From Aquilaria yunnanensis (lineage: Eukaryota > Streptophyta > Magnoliopsida > Malvales > Thymelaeaceae), in the NCBI GenBank assembly GCA_039654915.1, contig CM077598.1, forward strand, positions 67,422,041 through 67,486,040: a stretch of 64,000 nt of DNA, read 5' to 3'. Position numbers and translations under genes: made by a program. Positions 12,842 through 25,387 of the stretch are shown in pieces (the first letter of the stretch is position 1; each line of letters begins with the position of its first letter). Under the pieces are notes generated by a model. The model was not told the DNA's origin. It ran no database searches and was given only the letters and a program-made list of their open reading frames with translations.

Positions 12842-14156
12842 TGAAGGGTTTCGGGAGCCAAACAGCGTAGCGGAATTTAACCGAAACCCTCTAGGATCCA
12901 TGTGAAACGGGGTAAACCGGGTGTTCGAAAGTTTTCATACCTAATTTTTGGTTGAGATCTCTCACTCAACTGTAGATTCGAATCACAAAACCTGACCAGT
13001 TGATGTGTTCAGGCTCTCTATGGTATCCACACGAGCCTCTCAGGATCACCGCGCTTCCACCACGTCCCGGCAGATGCGTTTCTCTTGCGCTGGTAGTGCG
13101 AGCTTGCATCCTCCAAGGAATTGCAAGAGAAGAGTGCTACTGTCCTTTTGGGATGCTAGGGCAAGAAGACCTATGAATTTCTCACTAGAAGTTGTATTTA
13201 TAGTGAGACTCAACTTCCAGGCCTAATAGGTTTCAAAGCCCTAATCCAATTAGGCTTTAATTTCTGGCTTAATAATGGCTCAACTATTGGGCCCATTATT
13301 AATACGAAATTATTGTGAAACCAAAACCCAAATTATTAGGCCATGCATTCTAATGATCCAAATAGCTCTATGTGTGCGATCCAATAGGCTCTTACCACGT
13401 TGGCAATGATCATAAATCGCTACCCAAGTGACAAGATTGTCGATGATTTGACTAAACCTTTATCATCATCACCGATATATGCCATTGTCCCTTTGTCCAA
13501 GATATCAAGACTAAGCACGAGACATGGAATGTGTCACTCTCATATAGCCCAATCTTTGGTTTCTTGATTACCGAGTAGACCAATTTAAACTGATGACATT
13601 GATATCGTATATCAACTCATCCGAGCATGTTACATAGGAGGGACAAATCCCATCTTTATCATACAAATCCCTCCGCATGATATGTGACATACCCAATGAC
13701 CTCCTTCAAGTTCACTCAGTTACGAGCAACAAAGGAAAGTATCAAAGTATGTGACTCACATGTAGGGAACCTTGATGATCTTAGGTCGAAGGACTACATA
13801 TACCATGACCACTATGAGAATCACTTATGACACTCATATAACGATCCATGTAGTGTTCTCATGGTGGGTCGGTCCAGTACACAAGTTCTCTAACTTGTAC
13901 CCATATGTAGACTACATATATCATATTAGTCTCCACATATGCTAGTCGTTATGTATTATTGCAACCCGCTCCACAATAATACTAGAACAGGGACATTTAA
14001 GAATATCATTATTCTAGGGTTACAATTATGTTTGTTAACTTATGCAGAAACAAAACAACAAACATAATTGCTGGATTAATGCCTTAATAAAATATCATGA
14101 CTCAATGTGCAAAAATACAATCATCTCATGATTAACTTTTGGGCACAAGACTAACA
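12842..14156 (-). mobile_element. Solo copia LTR nested in the copia element
   Basis: This 1315-bp LTR of the same family and orientation as its host is flanked by perfect GTCTT duplications (12837-12841, 14157-14161). It has lost about 100 bp relative to its relatives, near 13420 and 13627. The coding frame of the host integrase resumes exactly on the far side. Confidence 0.92.
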
Positions 14157-15107
14157 GTCTTTTGAACCGATTTAGGTGGAACTCGGTTTAGTGTAAAAGC
14201 AGTTGTCTCTAGAGCATGTCCGTAAAAGGAGTTTGGAAGGTCAGCTTGACTCATCATAGAGCGAACCATGTCTAACAGAGTTTGATTTCTTCTTTCAAAT
14301 ACACCATTCTGTTGAGGTGTACCTGGTGGAGTGAGTTGTGATACTATACCACACTCCTTCAGATAGTCAAGGAATTCTCGATCCAAGTACTCTCCACCTC
14401 GATCTGATCGAAGCACTTTGATACTCTTCCCGAGTTGATTCTCTACTTCATTCTTGAATTCTTTGAACTTTTTAAAGAATTCTAACTTATGTCTCATGAG
14501 ATACACATAGCCATATCTACTGAAGTCATCAGTGAAAGTAATGAAGTATTGAAAACCTTCTCTAGCATGTGTAGACATAGGGCCACATACATCACTACGT
14601 ATGAGTCCTAGTAAGTCATTAGCCCTTTCACTTTGCCCTGTGAATGGGGCTTTAGTCATCTTGCCCAACAAACATGACTCACATGTCTCATATGATTCAA
14701 AAATCAAATAAGTCCAAGAGTCCATCCTTATGGAGCTTGGATATGCGGGTCTTGTTTACATGGTCGAAGCGACAGTGCCAGAGATAGGTCGGGTTCAAAT
14801 CATTTAATCTGACCTTCTTGGTTTTCACATTATAGATTGGATCTTCGAGGTCTAGAACATACAACCCATTGCTAAGTTCAGCACTGCCATAAAAGATTTC
14901 ATTCAAATAAATAAAACAACACTTGTCCTTTATTATCAATGAAAAACCTTTCTTGTCCAAACAAGAAACAAAAATCAAATTCCTACTAATAGTAGGCACA
15001 AAGTAGCAGTTGTCAAATTCTAAAACTAATCCACTAGGTAAAGTGAGAACATAAGTCCCTATGGCGAAGGCAGCAACCCTTGCTCTATTTCCAACACGTA
15101 GGTCCAC
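14157..15107 (-). pseudogene. pol: Copia pol: GAG-pre-integrase and integrase core
   Basis: The minus strand shows the GAG-pre-integrase segment (YLWHCRFDHVNKTRI), the CESCLLGK zinc-binding remnant, and the integrase core (FTDDFSRYGYVYLM, LRSDRGGEYL, PQQNGVFERRNQTLL) with D, D and E positions visible. The frame shifts between about 14697 and 14725. The reading continues into 12841 across the solo LTR. Family role: insertion of the cDNA. Confidence 0.9.
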
Positions 15108-16048
15108 TTCACCTCAGGCCAATCTTCTACTTCTACTTAGATCCTGCACATTTGGACAAATGTGAGATCCACATCCAGTATCCAATACCCAAGATGAAGA
15201 AGTAAAAAATTTAGCCTCTATAACAAAAATACCTGAAGTGGAAGTCTTACTTCCCTTTTCCTTAGCAAGCTCTATCTTGTAGAGCTTGCAGTTGCGCTTC
15301 CAGTGTCCAGGTTGTTTACAATGGAAGCACTCCCCTTCCTTTACCACACCACCCTTTGGTTTTAGTGTAGCTGAAGAAGAATTAGCATTGGACTTTCCAT
15401 TAGCTTTATCCTTCTTCTTGTTGGCTTTTCCCTTTCCTTTGCCCTTTTGAACCATCAAAATGGGATTAGCCTTCTTAAGGTTTTGCTCAGCAGTTCTCAA
15501 CATGTTGAGCAATTCAGGAAGGGATTTGTCAAGGTCGTTCATGTTATACTTCATGACGAACTGATTGTAGCTTTCAGGCAACGATTGTAAGACTACATCA
15601 ACAGCCAACTCTTTCTGAAGAGCAAATCCCAAATTCTCAAGATTTTCAATGTACCCAATCATCTTGAGCACATGAAGACCCATGGGACTTCCCTCAGACA
15701 TCTTGCACTGAAACAATGCCTTAAAGGTCTCAAACCTCTCATGCCTAGCTTGCTCTTAGAAAAGCATTTTAATATGTTTGATCATATCGAACGCCCCCAT
15801 GTTCTCATGTTGCTTCTGAAGCTCAGATTCCATGGTAATAGCAAGAGGCATGCAACATCCAAAGCATCATCAGAATGCCTCCTGTGAGCATCCCTTTCAG
15901 CTCTTGGAGCAGTGGCAGCAGGCTCATTCAGAATTGGCTGCTCTAGGACATATGCCGTTCTCTCTTGCTTGAGGACTATCCTCAAGTTTCGGTACCATTT
16001 GAGAAAGTTGGTCCCATTCAGTTTTTCCTTCTGAAGGATTAATCGCAA
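15108..16048 (-). pseudogene. gag: Copia gag and protease start
   Basis: The N-terminal part at 15782-16048 reads KLNGTNFLKWYRNLRIVLKQ, typical of copia gag. It passes through a frameshift into 15114-15716, which holds a lysine/glycine-rich linker, a zinc knuckle CFHCKQPGHWKRNC and the protease site WVLDTGCGSHIC. Gag would form the particle and bind RNA. The breaks near 15716-15782 and 15108-15114 disable it. Confidence 0.88.
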
Positions 16049-17589
16049 TGAAAGTGTTGATGTGTTTTGTGCCGTGGTTATCTACAACAGTAAATAGGCA
16101 GTGTAAGAGTCATGTATTTTAATTCATTTAATAAGGACTTTTATTAAATGATACTTGCACTATTTTCCTCAAAATAATAACCCTCGATATTATTTTGGAA
16201 CACCTCAGCGCTAAGGTATTCTAGTGGGCCAAGATCCATATTTGACCATAACCTGAGTCAGCTTTGGCTTTTCTCTCAAGTTACAGCTATTTACGGAGGC
16301 AACTCCTTGCCAATTGCATCTTATGCAACTCTTGGATAGTTGGGAAAACAACACTTGTCCAAGCTCATCTCATGAACTTAAGCCCAACTTTATGCCTCTA
16401 AGTCCCTAATCCTATTAGAATGACTTAGTTAAGTCAGACCCAAAGTTAGCAATTTGGATATCACTATTATCCCATCACGCCTTACCAAGATGAACATATG
16501 TGCTTTGCTTTGGCAAACCCACCTAATGTTGATCAAAGTCTTGACGAGTGCCAACATTTGGAAGGCATCACATTTAATGACTTAATATTTGTTTGAGGGA
16601 TTTTTTTTTATCTCACCAATTTGTTATCTCCGGTTGTCTTATACATGCATCACATACAAATATAAAACATGCATCTCATGCTTACAAGAAAGTAAACGTG
16701 ACATGATTATAGCCCAAACTATGCGATATTCTCAAGCCAATGAGAATATCATAAAAGCCTAAGAAAAGAAAAGGGTCTTCACAAGCTCTTTCTCTTCCTT
16801 TGTTGGTTGCCCCTTTTGTTGTCACCTCCTTGGACATACCACCTTGGATGATCCCATAATGTACCGTTACATCAATAATAGAAACCTCGAGTTACATTTG
16901 AGGTGAGTAAGGTGAGAAGAGAATGTACAATGAGAGTAACAAGAGAAGGCACGACTCGCAGGCCGTATTTACAAGTACAACCAATCAAGGGCTATAACCA
17001 TGCACCATGCTTCAACCATCAATCAGCATAACATGCCAAATCTCATCCAACAAATGCATGCCAATTTTCGCGAGTTGATTAACCAGTTTTTATTTATGTG
17101 GTGCTTCACATACGGCAGTCCCACTGGCCAGTCAGTAGGCGGTGGTTCCGCTAACTGATCAATGGACGGGGTCAAGGGGGGCCGCCCTTGCGGGGGGTTG
17201 CGAGGGGGGCAGCACCCCCCCGGTGCAAAAAATTGTCTTACAATTGCTTAACCTGAGATGTTCTATTTCGAGCAAGTAGGCACCCGAGACTCCTCCATTC
17301 ATGCAACCAAAAATACCTTACTTTCGGTGCCCAAACAGGCCGAATCCGAACCAAGCTAGGATTTGTGCAACTATTGCAAGAATCCTAATCCATATAGGTA
17401 TCTCATACCAATCAATTTTGGGTCAATCTCATTAACCAATTAGTGTCATTTCTTCATATATGTCATATGTTCATTACGAGTTCCGGTTTCATGCATCATG
17501 AATCGATCTAATTAATCATGGATGAAAGCAACCGAACACATAACATCATGCGATTCAACATTCAATCCCAATTTAAGGTTTCAGCAGTA
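16049..17589 (-). other. Long 5' leader of the copia element
   Basis: About 1.5 kb separates the PBS from gag, with no open frame or recognisable gene. It contains a G/C-rich foldback (17168-17225), which recurs in the leader of copia H at 63799-63855. A region matching this leader follows the PBS of H at 63432-64000. Confidence 0.7.
17168..17225. repeat. G/C-run foldback in the copia leader
   Basis: G6 and C7 runs flank a five-base loop near 17204-17221, and a second CCGCCCTTGCGGGG foldback lies just upstream. The equivalent site in copia H has a run of 13 G at 63799-63811 and C6 at 63829-63834. A structured RNA leader is possible; function is not shown. Confidence 0.6.
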
Positions 17590-17601
17590 TCTCTGATACC
17601 A
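17590..17601 (-). other. Primer-binding site of the copia element
   Basis: The minus strand reads TGGTATCAGAGA, complementary to the 3' end of initiator tRNA-Met except at the last base. It is separated from the LTR by one base. Confidence 0.85.
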
Positions 17602-17602
17602 C

Positions 17603-19019
17603 TGTAGGGTTTTGAGAGCCAAACAGCGTAGCAAAATTTAACCGAAACCCTCCAGGATCCAAGTGAAACGTGGTAAACTGGGTGTTCGAAAATTTTCATA
17701 CTTAATTTTAGGTTAAGATCTATCATTCAACTATAGAGTCGAATCACAAAACCTGAATAGTTGACGTGTTCAAGCTCTCTATGGTATCCACACGAGCCTC
17801 TTGGGATCACCACGCTTCCACCACATCCCGGCAGATACATTTCTCTTGCACTCGCAGTGCTAGCTTGCGTCCTCCAAGGAATTGCAAGAGAAGAGTGCGG
17901 CTGTCCTTTTGGGAGGCTAGGGCAAGGAGACCTGCGAATTTCTCACTAAAAGTTGTATTTATAGTGAGACTCAACTTCCAGGCCTAATGGGTTTCAAAGC
18001 CCTAATCCAATTAGGCTTTAATTCTGGGCTTAATAATGGCTCAACTATTGGGCTCATTATTAATACAAAATTATTGTGAAACAAAAACCCAAATTATTAG
18101 CTCATGCACTCTAATGATCCAAATAGCTCTATGTGTGCAACCCAATAGGCTCTTACCACGTTGGCAATGATCATAAATCACATTTATGATCATAAGAAAT
18201 GAGCGGTGTCAAGCAACACATCATTGCTACCCAAGTGACAAGATTGTCAGTGATTCGACTAAACCTTTATGATCATTACCGATATATGGCATTGTCCTTT
18301 TGTCCAAGATATCAAGACTAAGAAAGAGACATGGAATGTATCACTCTCGTGTAGTGCTATCTTCGGTTTCTTGATTACCGAGTAGACCAACTTAAACTGA
18401 TGACATTGATATCGTATATCAACTCATCCAAGCATGGCCAAGCATTTTTCTAAATCTCACTCTATCAAGGGGCCCGAAGATATCACTCCTGTTACATAGG
18501 AGGGACAAATCCCGTCTTGATCATACAAATTTGTCTGCATGATATGTGACATACCCAATGACCTCCTTCAAGTTCACTCAGTTACGAGCAAGAAAGGAAA
18601 GTATGAAAGTATGTGTCTCACATGCAGGCAACCTTGATGATCTTAGGTCGAAGGACTACATATACCATGATCACTATGAGAATCACTTATGACACTCATA
18701 TAATGATCCATGTAGTGTTCTCATGGTGGGTTGGTCCAGTACTCAAGTTCTCCAACTTGTACCCATATGTAGACTACATATCTCATATTAGTCTCCACAT
18801 ATGCTAGTCCTTATGTATTATTACAAACCGCTCCACAATAATACTAGACTAGGGACATTTGAGAATATCATTATTCTAGGGTTACAATTATGTTTATTAC
18901 GTTATGTAGAAACATAACAACAAGCATAATTGCTGGATTAATGCCTTAATAAAATATCATGACTCAATGTGCAAAAAATACAATCATCTCATGATTGGCT
19001 TTTGGGCACAACACTAACA
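17603..19019 (-). repeat. 5' LTR of the copia element
   Basis: It runs from TGTAGGGTTTTGAGAGCC to ACACTAACA and pairs with 9560-10984. Confidence 0.92.
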
Positions 19020-19040
19020 CTATGTACATGTATAAACCAT

Positions 19041-19052
19041 GCTCTGATACCA
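19041..19052 (-). other. Primer-binding site of the Tekay-like element
   Basis: The minus strand reads TGGTATCAGAGC, a perfect complement of the initiator tRNA-Met 3' end, five bases from the LTR end at 19058. Confidence 0.9.
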
Positions 19053-19057
19053 ACTTC

Positions 19058-21540
19058 TGTTACCCACTTTGGGGTAGTCCAGTTATGGTTCCAAAACTGT
19101 GCATTTAGACTCCCAGGATTGGTAATGTTCTGTAGGCCATCAGAACACTACCCTTAGTGTGCATACCCAAGTGGCCCTCTTGGGCACTATGTAAACACAT
19201 GCATATTAGTCCAACCATTACACACATATTCACATTTCATGCACACCATGGCAGCAAGGAAGGAAAACACTAGCACAAGTCTTAGTTTTGGCTTCCACAC
19301 ATTAGGCAATCTTGTTAAGTTCTAGTGACTGGCTATTGCACCTGTAACTTCCACTCATAAACTGTATCATTCTAGTCATATACCCCCTATTTTATTCTCT
19401 CAATTTTCAAGTAGATACCTAGAGAAAACCAATGAATTTTTTTTTACATTAGTAGCCCACCTATGGACCAAGTTATGGATTTTTTAAGTTGGTTACAAAA
19501 TTCTGACCAAATGAACAGTAACTCAGCCAAATTTGCAACATCATATCTTTGGGTACAGGGCTCTAAATCTAGAAATTGAAAATATCTGTTAACCCTCTAG
19601 ATGTCCTCTACGTGTGGTAAAAATTTCATACCAAGATTCATTCTACACAGGGAGATATTAAACTTTAGGTCCAGAGTCAAAATTCTGGCAACTTTTGGAC
19701 CATTTTGCCCATACAATTTTTCCAAACCTTGCAAACACTTCATTCACAAAGGGAAAGCCCTCCAAGGCTATCCCATATATGTCCATTACACATATGAATT
19801 ACATTCCCTTTCTTTTATCAACTTTATGTTGTCAAAGCAGAATTTACAAGTAAGCAGCCCATCATTTACAGTTAGGCAGCTTTGCACCACATCACTTACA
19901 TAGCCAAAACATTACTCAAATGTTCACATACTTGTCTCATTTTACATACACTACATGTAGATGTATACATGCACTATAATATGGCCTTAACTCAGCTAAG
20001 TACGCACTACAAGAGGTACTAAGACACAATGGACTCCGAAAACAGGATGCTGGACAGCTGCTGCACAACACAATAAGTACCACAATTAAAAATACCAAAT
20101 GTGCTCCTCAAATCCACAAAATTTCCAGATCATAACTAGACATATGGAATTTAATGTTCCTAAAATTTCAGATAAAAACTAAAACCAAAAAGGTTAGTTT
20201 CAAGGTGATCTTTCAGCTGGACCTGAAATGACAGAATTGAGGGGAGTAAGTTTCATTGAGAAACTTAGTAAGGGTAGCACTTGGATTCAATAGCCAATGT
20301 AACCATCATTAAAACCTGCATCCAAAGACATTAAAACTCAAAAAACACAATGCATATGTACAAGATATAGCAACCAAATGCAGCAGCTAAACACAAACAA
20401 CAAACACATGAAATGTGGCAGCAACATATCCCATAGGTTAGTCCATAAAACACATAATAAACATAACTAAATCACTATGGCAGCCCTCCTCAAGCTAATG
20501 CTTGGTCTTACGAGGATTTTAACAGTAGTTAGTACTAACTTTGAACTCTAGAAACCCTCACTTTACTGCCATCATTGTGCACTTCACACTAGGTCACAAA
20601 ACATTCAATAAGTGCACTCCCCTCACTAAGCTTGGTTCATCAAGCTCATGGCTCTCTTCCAAACTTAGCCCTAGCTCCATGGATGTTTGAAAATTGTAGA
20701 AAGTAGTGCATGAGAGCAAGAGAACCCTTACCAAAGTGGGTAGGCTGAAAATCAAGTTTGATCCTTGAAGTATGCAAGAAATAGCTCTAGTTTGCTTCCA
20801 ATTGCTTCCTTTTGCCTTCAATTTCAATCAATTGCAAGTTTGAAGGTGTGGTGGCTATGGAGGAAGTATGGCTGTATTCTTGGGCTGTGGGAGGACAAAA
20901 ATGAGAGAGGGATAAGTGATTTGGGCACTTAAATGGCCTTAAATGAGCTTAAGGGCACCAAAACACACTTAACAAGCTTAACCTTGCTTTATGTCATTTT
21001 CCTTCTCACTAATTATGGTTTCTTTGTCTTAAAATCATTGGTACACATGTGCCCAACATTTTTGACTAATTATCAAGTCTTGGCTGCCTCCCCCATGGTT
21101 GGATAACCCCACAATTCCACCCTTAGACTTAAGTCAAAAGCTTGAACACCTTAAGGTTTACACTAGGACATTTAGGTCCTTATTGCCTTTAGTGTTTCCT
21201 TTGTCCAAACTTGTCTTCCATGAACAATTTGGTCCTCCAATAGCACTTTCATACCATTCATATCCTTCCCATAACTCTCCAAGTCTCTTTCTTGAGAGTT
21301 TTGCAATTGAGTACCAGAGTTTCTAAAACTTTACAAAAAAGTCCATAGGTTGCTTGACAAAGAAGCAATCCTTAAGGCTTTTCTTGGGGACCAAATTACC
21401 AACTTGGAACACTTTTAAGGAGCTGTTGATCATACCTTTTAGCCCCTACACTACAATCACTATGGTGAGAATTACACAATATAATGGTTTTTAGCCATTA
21501 TGACACACTTGTAATTCTCCCATTTTGTGAGGTGGTAACA
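19058..21540 (-). repeat. 5' LTR of the Tekay-like element
   Basis: This 2483-bp LTR has TGTTACC/GGTAACA ends and is the partner of 567-3058. Confidence 0.92.
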
Positions 21541-21906
21541 ATCGTGATCTAAGACAAGCTGTAGCAGGAGGCCTCCCTCTAGGGACCTCCTATAAATACC
21601 TATGAAGTACTTTTGGCATGGGAGAGAACAAGTAAGAAGGAGAAAACTCGAGTCGTTATCTGTTCTTCATTCCTTCTTACTTTCATCCTAAAAAGACTAA
21701 CTTGAGTGTCGGAGGCTCCTCCCCTGGAATCACACTCCGGGGAGTCTCTAACCTTTGTTTTACTAAGTCTTGCAGCCACAACCTCACCAGAAACTCCTTT
21801 CAAAGGCACCTTCTTCACTTGAGGGTTATTTACAAACACCTTCATACCGAAATTCCCGTTCGCAGCTACACCATGTCACATAACAAAGATGCCGCTGGGC
21901 ACCACC
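21541..21906 (+). repeat. TAT LTR F, right part
   Basis: It resumes LTR F after the Tekay insertion. It has a TATA box TATAAATACC at 21591-21600, the conserved GGCTCCTCCC and CTCCGGGGAG blocks, and ends ATGTCACATAAC...GGGCACCA near 21906. The last codons (MSHNKDAAGHH) match the LTR-encoded gag start seen in B and D. No canonical PBS follows, so it may be a solo LTR or one with a diverged primer site. Confidence 0.75.
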
Positions 21907-24900
21907 TATGGCCTTGAGCTAGCATATGAAGGTGCTTGAAAATTGTTAAGGTGAGTACCAGTAAATGGTGTAGGATGTAGTCACTCTCAAAAGTGAGTTA
22001 GATGAATTGATGACACGAGATTGTGTGGTAGAGGTTGGCTCATCCAACGTAGTAGGAGCATAGGTGGCATGCCCATAGTGCAAAAGTCAAGCTAAAACCA
22101 AGGAACAAGAATGGATCATGAGGAGAAGGGCTAAGGCCGACGGGTGCAAAGAGTGCATCACTCTTAATTTGCACCTAGGAAGTGTTGCCAATGGTGCGAG
22201 TGGTCATCGGACAAGTCTCATGTTTGGGCTTGGTTAAGTTAAGACCAACCTAGAAAGCTTGTCCCTAATAGCTGTTGCCATAAGGAGTTGACCTAGTGCA
22301 CCAAAGCAGTAGTTTGAGCTTTACTCGGCTAGTCATTCGGTCAAGGTAGGCGGCCACTAGCCGAATGTGACAAGTAGCCATAGTGAACTCATGCGCAGTG
22401 CATGGCTAGTGTGAGGTAAGTCTTTAACCTTTCACTAATAGTCTAGTTACTTTGTTGGAGTTCTGGCATCAGTTTACTCATGTAGTCTTCCTTGGCATGT
22501 TGGGTAGTCATTTTGGACGGGGTTAAGGGGTAACCCATGTGCATTAAAAACCTAATGATGCACCAAGTATTGGGTTAATACCCAACACCCTAGAACCCAC
22601 TTGCTAGTATGTGAAATCACATAAGTGGAGGCCTAAATGCCATAGATTGGAAATGTTCCAGAGTTCCACAGGTTGTCTTCTTGCATGAGTTAGTTCAGTG
22701 CTCTAGTTGATAGTGAATGACTGGCTAGTTGAATGGATGAGTTCCTTAGAAAGAACTAAGCAATAGAGTTGTTTAGTCAGATATTGCAAAGGTAAGTAAG
22801 AAAGTTTTAATTTTTATTTCTAATCATGGAATGTAGGTGTCACCCTAGAAGAAGCAAGATGCAAGGAACTCATTTAGGGGTACATAGATGGATGGGTTTA
22901 TCCATTTGCTAGCTATAAACCCTAGGGTTAAGCCAATAGGAGTATAGTCATTGCTAGGGTTCAGCTTGACTACAAGAAGGCACTAAGAGGACCTGAGCAA
23001 TAAGAAGGACTACCATGGACCAAGGGATAGTGGGTGACCTGAGCTTATCACCCTAAGGTTAAATGGGGTCGAGGGCCATTGAGTTGACTTGTGGAAGAAG
23101 AGAGACCCGACTAGTGAAACTAGCCGACTAGGTAGAGGACTAAGTCCTAAGTGGAATCAAGAACACTATGGTGATCACTTGATGCTTTATGTTAGTGCTA
23201 GTAAGCTAGTGGAACATTGAACTATCACGTCTGAATGACCAAGTGATGCCAGAAATGGGACACTTTGCCTTAACCCTATAGGGAAGTTTCTGAAGAGCAC
23301 CCGTGAAGGAGAGTTCACTATGACTAGTTGAAAGATGACTCACAAGTAGCCATAGGGTGAAGTAATCTCCCACCTAGTTGGGTGTTATACTCAGTAATCA
23401 AAGTGCCAGGTCTAGTATAGGGACAGTTATGCTCATGCATCTATTTTATGATTTTGGTGGTTTTCATGTTTACCGAAGCAAAGAGAAGTCAACAGTTGCA
23501 ATCCTAGTCTGTGAGGATACTAGTTGAGCTAGTTAAAGCCTAGAGTTAGAGCATTTCACTTAACTCAAGTGCCTTGTAAGGGAAAGGCTAGTTACTTGCA
23601 AGGTTTGTTAAGGGCTAATAGGTGTGCTAAGTAAATTAGCCATGGATGAGCCATCTGAGAGATTTTACATGGCTAATCATCTCCTGATAGTTAATTGAAG
23701 TCGTGGTGAAATGGGTTGCCCACCAGGAAGGTAAGTTAATGTGGCAAAAGCCATGAGTGCATCATTTCGAGGTGAGAACGCGACAGTGTAGTCATGGTAT
23801 GGTAGTTAAATATTGAGGGCAAAGATGGTTCTTTGTAACCATAGTTAAGTGAGGAACAGTTGTTGTTAGGGTGCTTGATACTGTTCGAAGCTGAGAGGCC
23901 TAGAAGGTGGTCAAGGAGTTGAGTAAAACTGGAGGAACATTGAAGCCTAATGATAGAGGCCAAGTTGTACCAAAGAGAACCTAGGTTGGCCTAGGATTGG
24001 GTAGTACCTTGCAACTCAGCTAAGGACCCCATAAGTGCTTTAGGCATAGAGTGAGTAATGATGGCCAGGAAGTAAGTATGCTAGCTACACACCTGAGAAA
24101 CTAATCTTATGTGTGTAGGGTGTTAGGCTTCGAGTGTAGGAAAGTGAAGAGACTGAATCTGTAGGCTTCAGGCACCTAGGATAGTCCAAGTGGAGTAGCT
24201 GAAGTGTCGAGACCTTCAACTTGGGTAGCCTCTCAGTAGCTAAATTGCTGAGTGTTGGGTGGCCTGAGCTGATGTGGCATGAAGAAGGCCCAAGGGCTGC
24301 TAGCTACTTGGAGGTCTTGGCACTCATGCTAGAGAAGTTTTCTCTGGTAGGCATACGGGTGTGAGAGACTTCAAAGTAGTGAAAGTAGTAGGATCATCAT
24401 GCTTAGCTGATGTATAGTCATCCAGCCTAGTGCATCGGCATGCCTAATGCCTAGGGGCTGTCTGAGGGGAGCATTTGAAGACTGGTACTCTAAGGTGTGT
24501 TGAGACATTCAAGTCTCGGTAGTTCACTCATTCAAGAAAGCCCTAGAGTATAGTGGAGCTTGGAGTGGAGTATGCCTTAGGGTCCATTTGGTGTATGTGG
24601 CAACATCATACTACACTAGTGACACACTTAGTCTATTAATTGTTAGCAGTTATCGGGTACCAAACCTAAAGTAAGGATTTGACTATGTGAGAGTTAGTCG
24701 ACAAGTTTCATACTTGTTAAGCTAGCTTGCACTAAGGGGTTTGGAACAGGAGCATGCATGTTGAACCTAGACTGGAACATTTTTAGTGTGGCAGTTACTA
24801 GACAAGTTTAACTTGTTAAGTTAGCTTACACTAGTGGGTTATGGCACAGAGGAGTAAGTGAAGGAGGTTTGTTGGTGTCCAGCTTTTAGTAAGATCTTAT

Positions 24901-25387
24901 TAGTGTTAAGGTAGTGGATAGCCTTCTAAAAGCTCGTTAAGCTACCTTACACTAAAGAACTCAGCATAGAGCTTGGTGTGGAGGATTCACGATCACAAGA
25001 TTTGTTGGGACAACTTGTAGTCGTCAGATGTCCTTCAACAGTACTGTGTGCTGAAGGTAGGAAGAAACCATACCATAGTCTTCAAGAGTGAGGTTGAATT
25101 AAGGTGTTAGGATTGAATAAGGTTAGGCTATGATGGTAAGAATAGTGATTAGTAATCAGACAACAATTGGGAGTGAGCGCAAAGAATGGCATTGGCCATA
25201 GTACTTATACGACAAAGGGCCTAACTACAGTGCCCCGGGGGCATGAGCCGAATGGGTCAGGTAGTTCGGACCAAGTGGGCTGTTGTGTGACCGACATAAT
25301 TTGGTAGGTTTGCTCAGGATGCATTGGCACTATATCCTAGGTTAGTGTTTAAGGTAGGCAGATTGAATTTGGATGACCCAATTCTAC
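21907..25387 (+). other. Non-coding, CTAG-rich internal region of LTR element G
   Basis: There is no frame longer than about 75 codons on either strand and no recognisable retroelement domain. It ends in a polypurine tract and an LTR start, so the simplest reading is the internal region of a non-coding LTR retrotransposon (LARD-like) whose 5' LTR is missing. I counted about 45 CTAG words by eye in 3.5 kb, roughly three times the random expectation. An imperfect tandem repeat lies at 24686-24985. Confidence 0.5.
24686..24985 (+). repeat. Three imperfect tandem units of about 100-120 bp
   Basis: Each unit carries TTGTTAAGCTAGCTTGCACTA or a close variant (near 24714, 24813 and 24934) followed by a GG- or AACTCAGC-type stretch. 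The first two are also preceded by GACAAGTTT. Similarity is clear but imperfect, so the duplication is old. Confidence 0.6.

Larger units (their letters stand above)
9560..19019 (-). mobile_element. Ty1/copia element, minus strand, with a self-family solo LTR inside
   Basis: The LTRs are 9560-10984 (3') and 17603-19019 (5'), with PBS 17590-17601, a polypurine tract at 10985-10995 and exact CTATG duplications at 9555-9559 and 19020-19024. The domain order gag, protease, integrase, RT, RNase H is that of Ty1/copia. A solo LTR of the same family sits at 12842-14156. Coding regions carry stops and frameshifts, and the LTRs differ by several percent by eye. The sequences resemble the Tork group, but I cannot fix the lineage. 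Confidence 0.93.
567..21540 (-). mobile_element. Tekay/Del-like Ty3/gypsy chromovirus, nested and defective
   Basis: This is a complete element read on the minus strand: 5' LTR 19058-21540, tRNA-Met PBS 19041-19052, gag remnant 7914-9462, pol 3016-6450, polypurine tract 3060-3073, 3' LTR 567-3058. The order protease, RT, RNase H, integrase, chromodomain defines a Ty3/gypsy chromovirus; the chromodomain sequence and LTRs of about 2.5 kb suggest the Tekay/Del lineage. Without the later insertions (6499-7913 and 9560-19019 plus duplications) it would be about 10 kb. The LTRs differ at roughly 17 of the first 260 bases by eye, so the insertion is not recent. Confidence 0.9.

Noticed and set aside
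19041..19052. tRNA-Met gene fragment
   Set aside because: Only the 12 bases complementary to the tRNA 3' end are present, next to an LTR. These are primer-binding sites.
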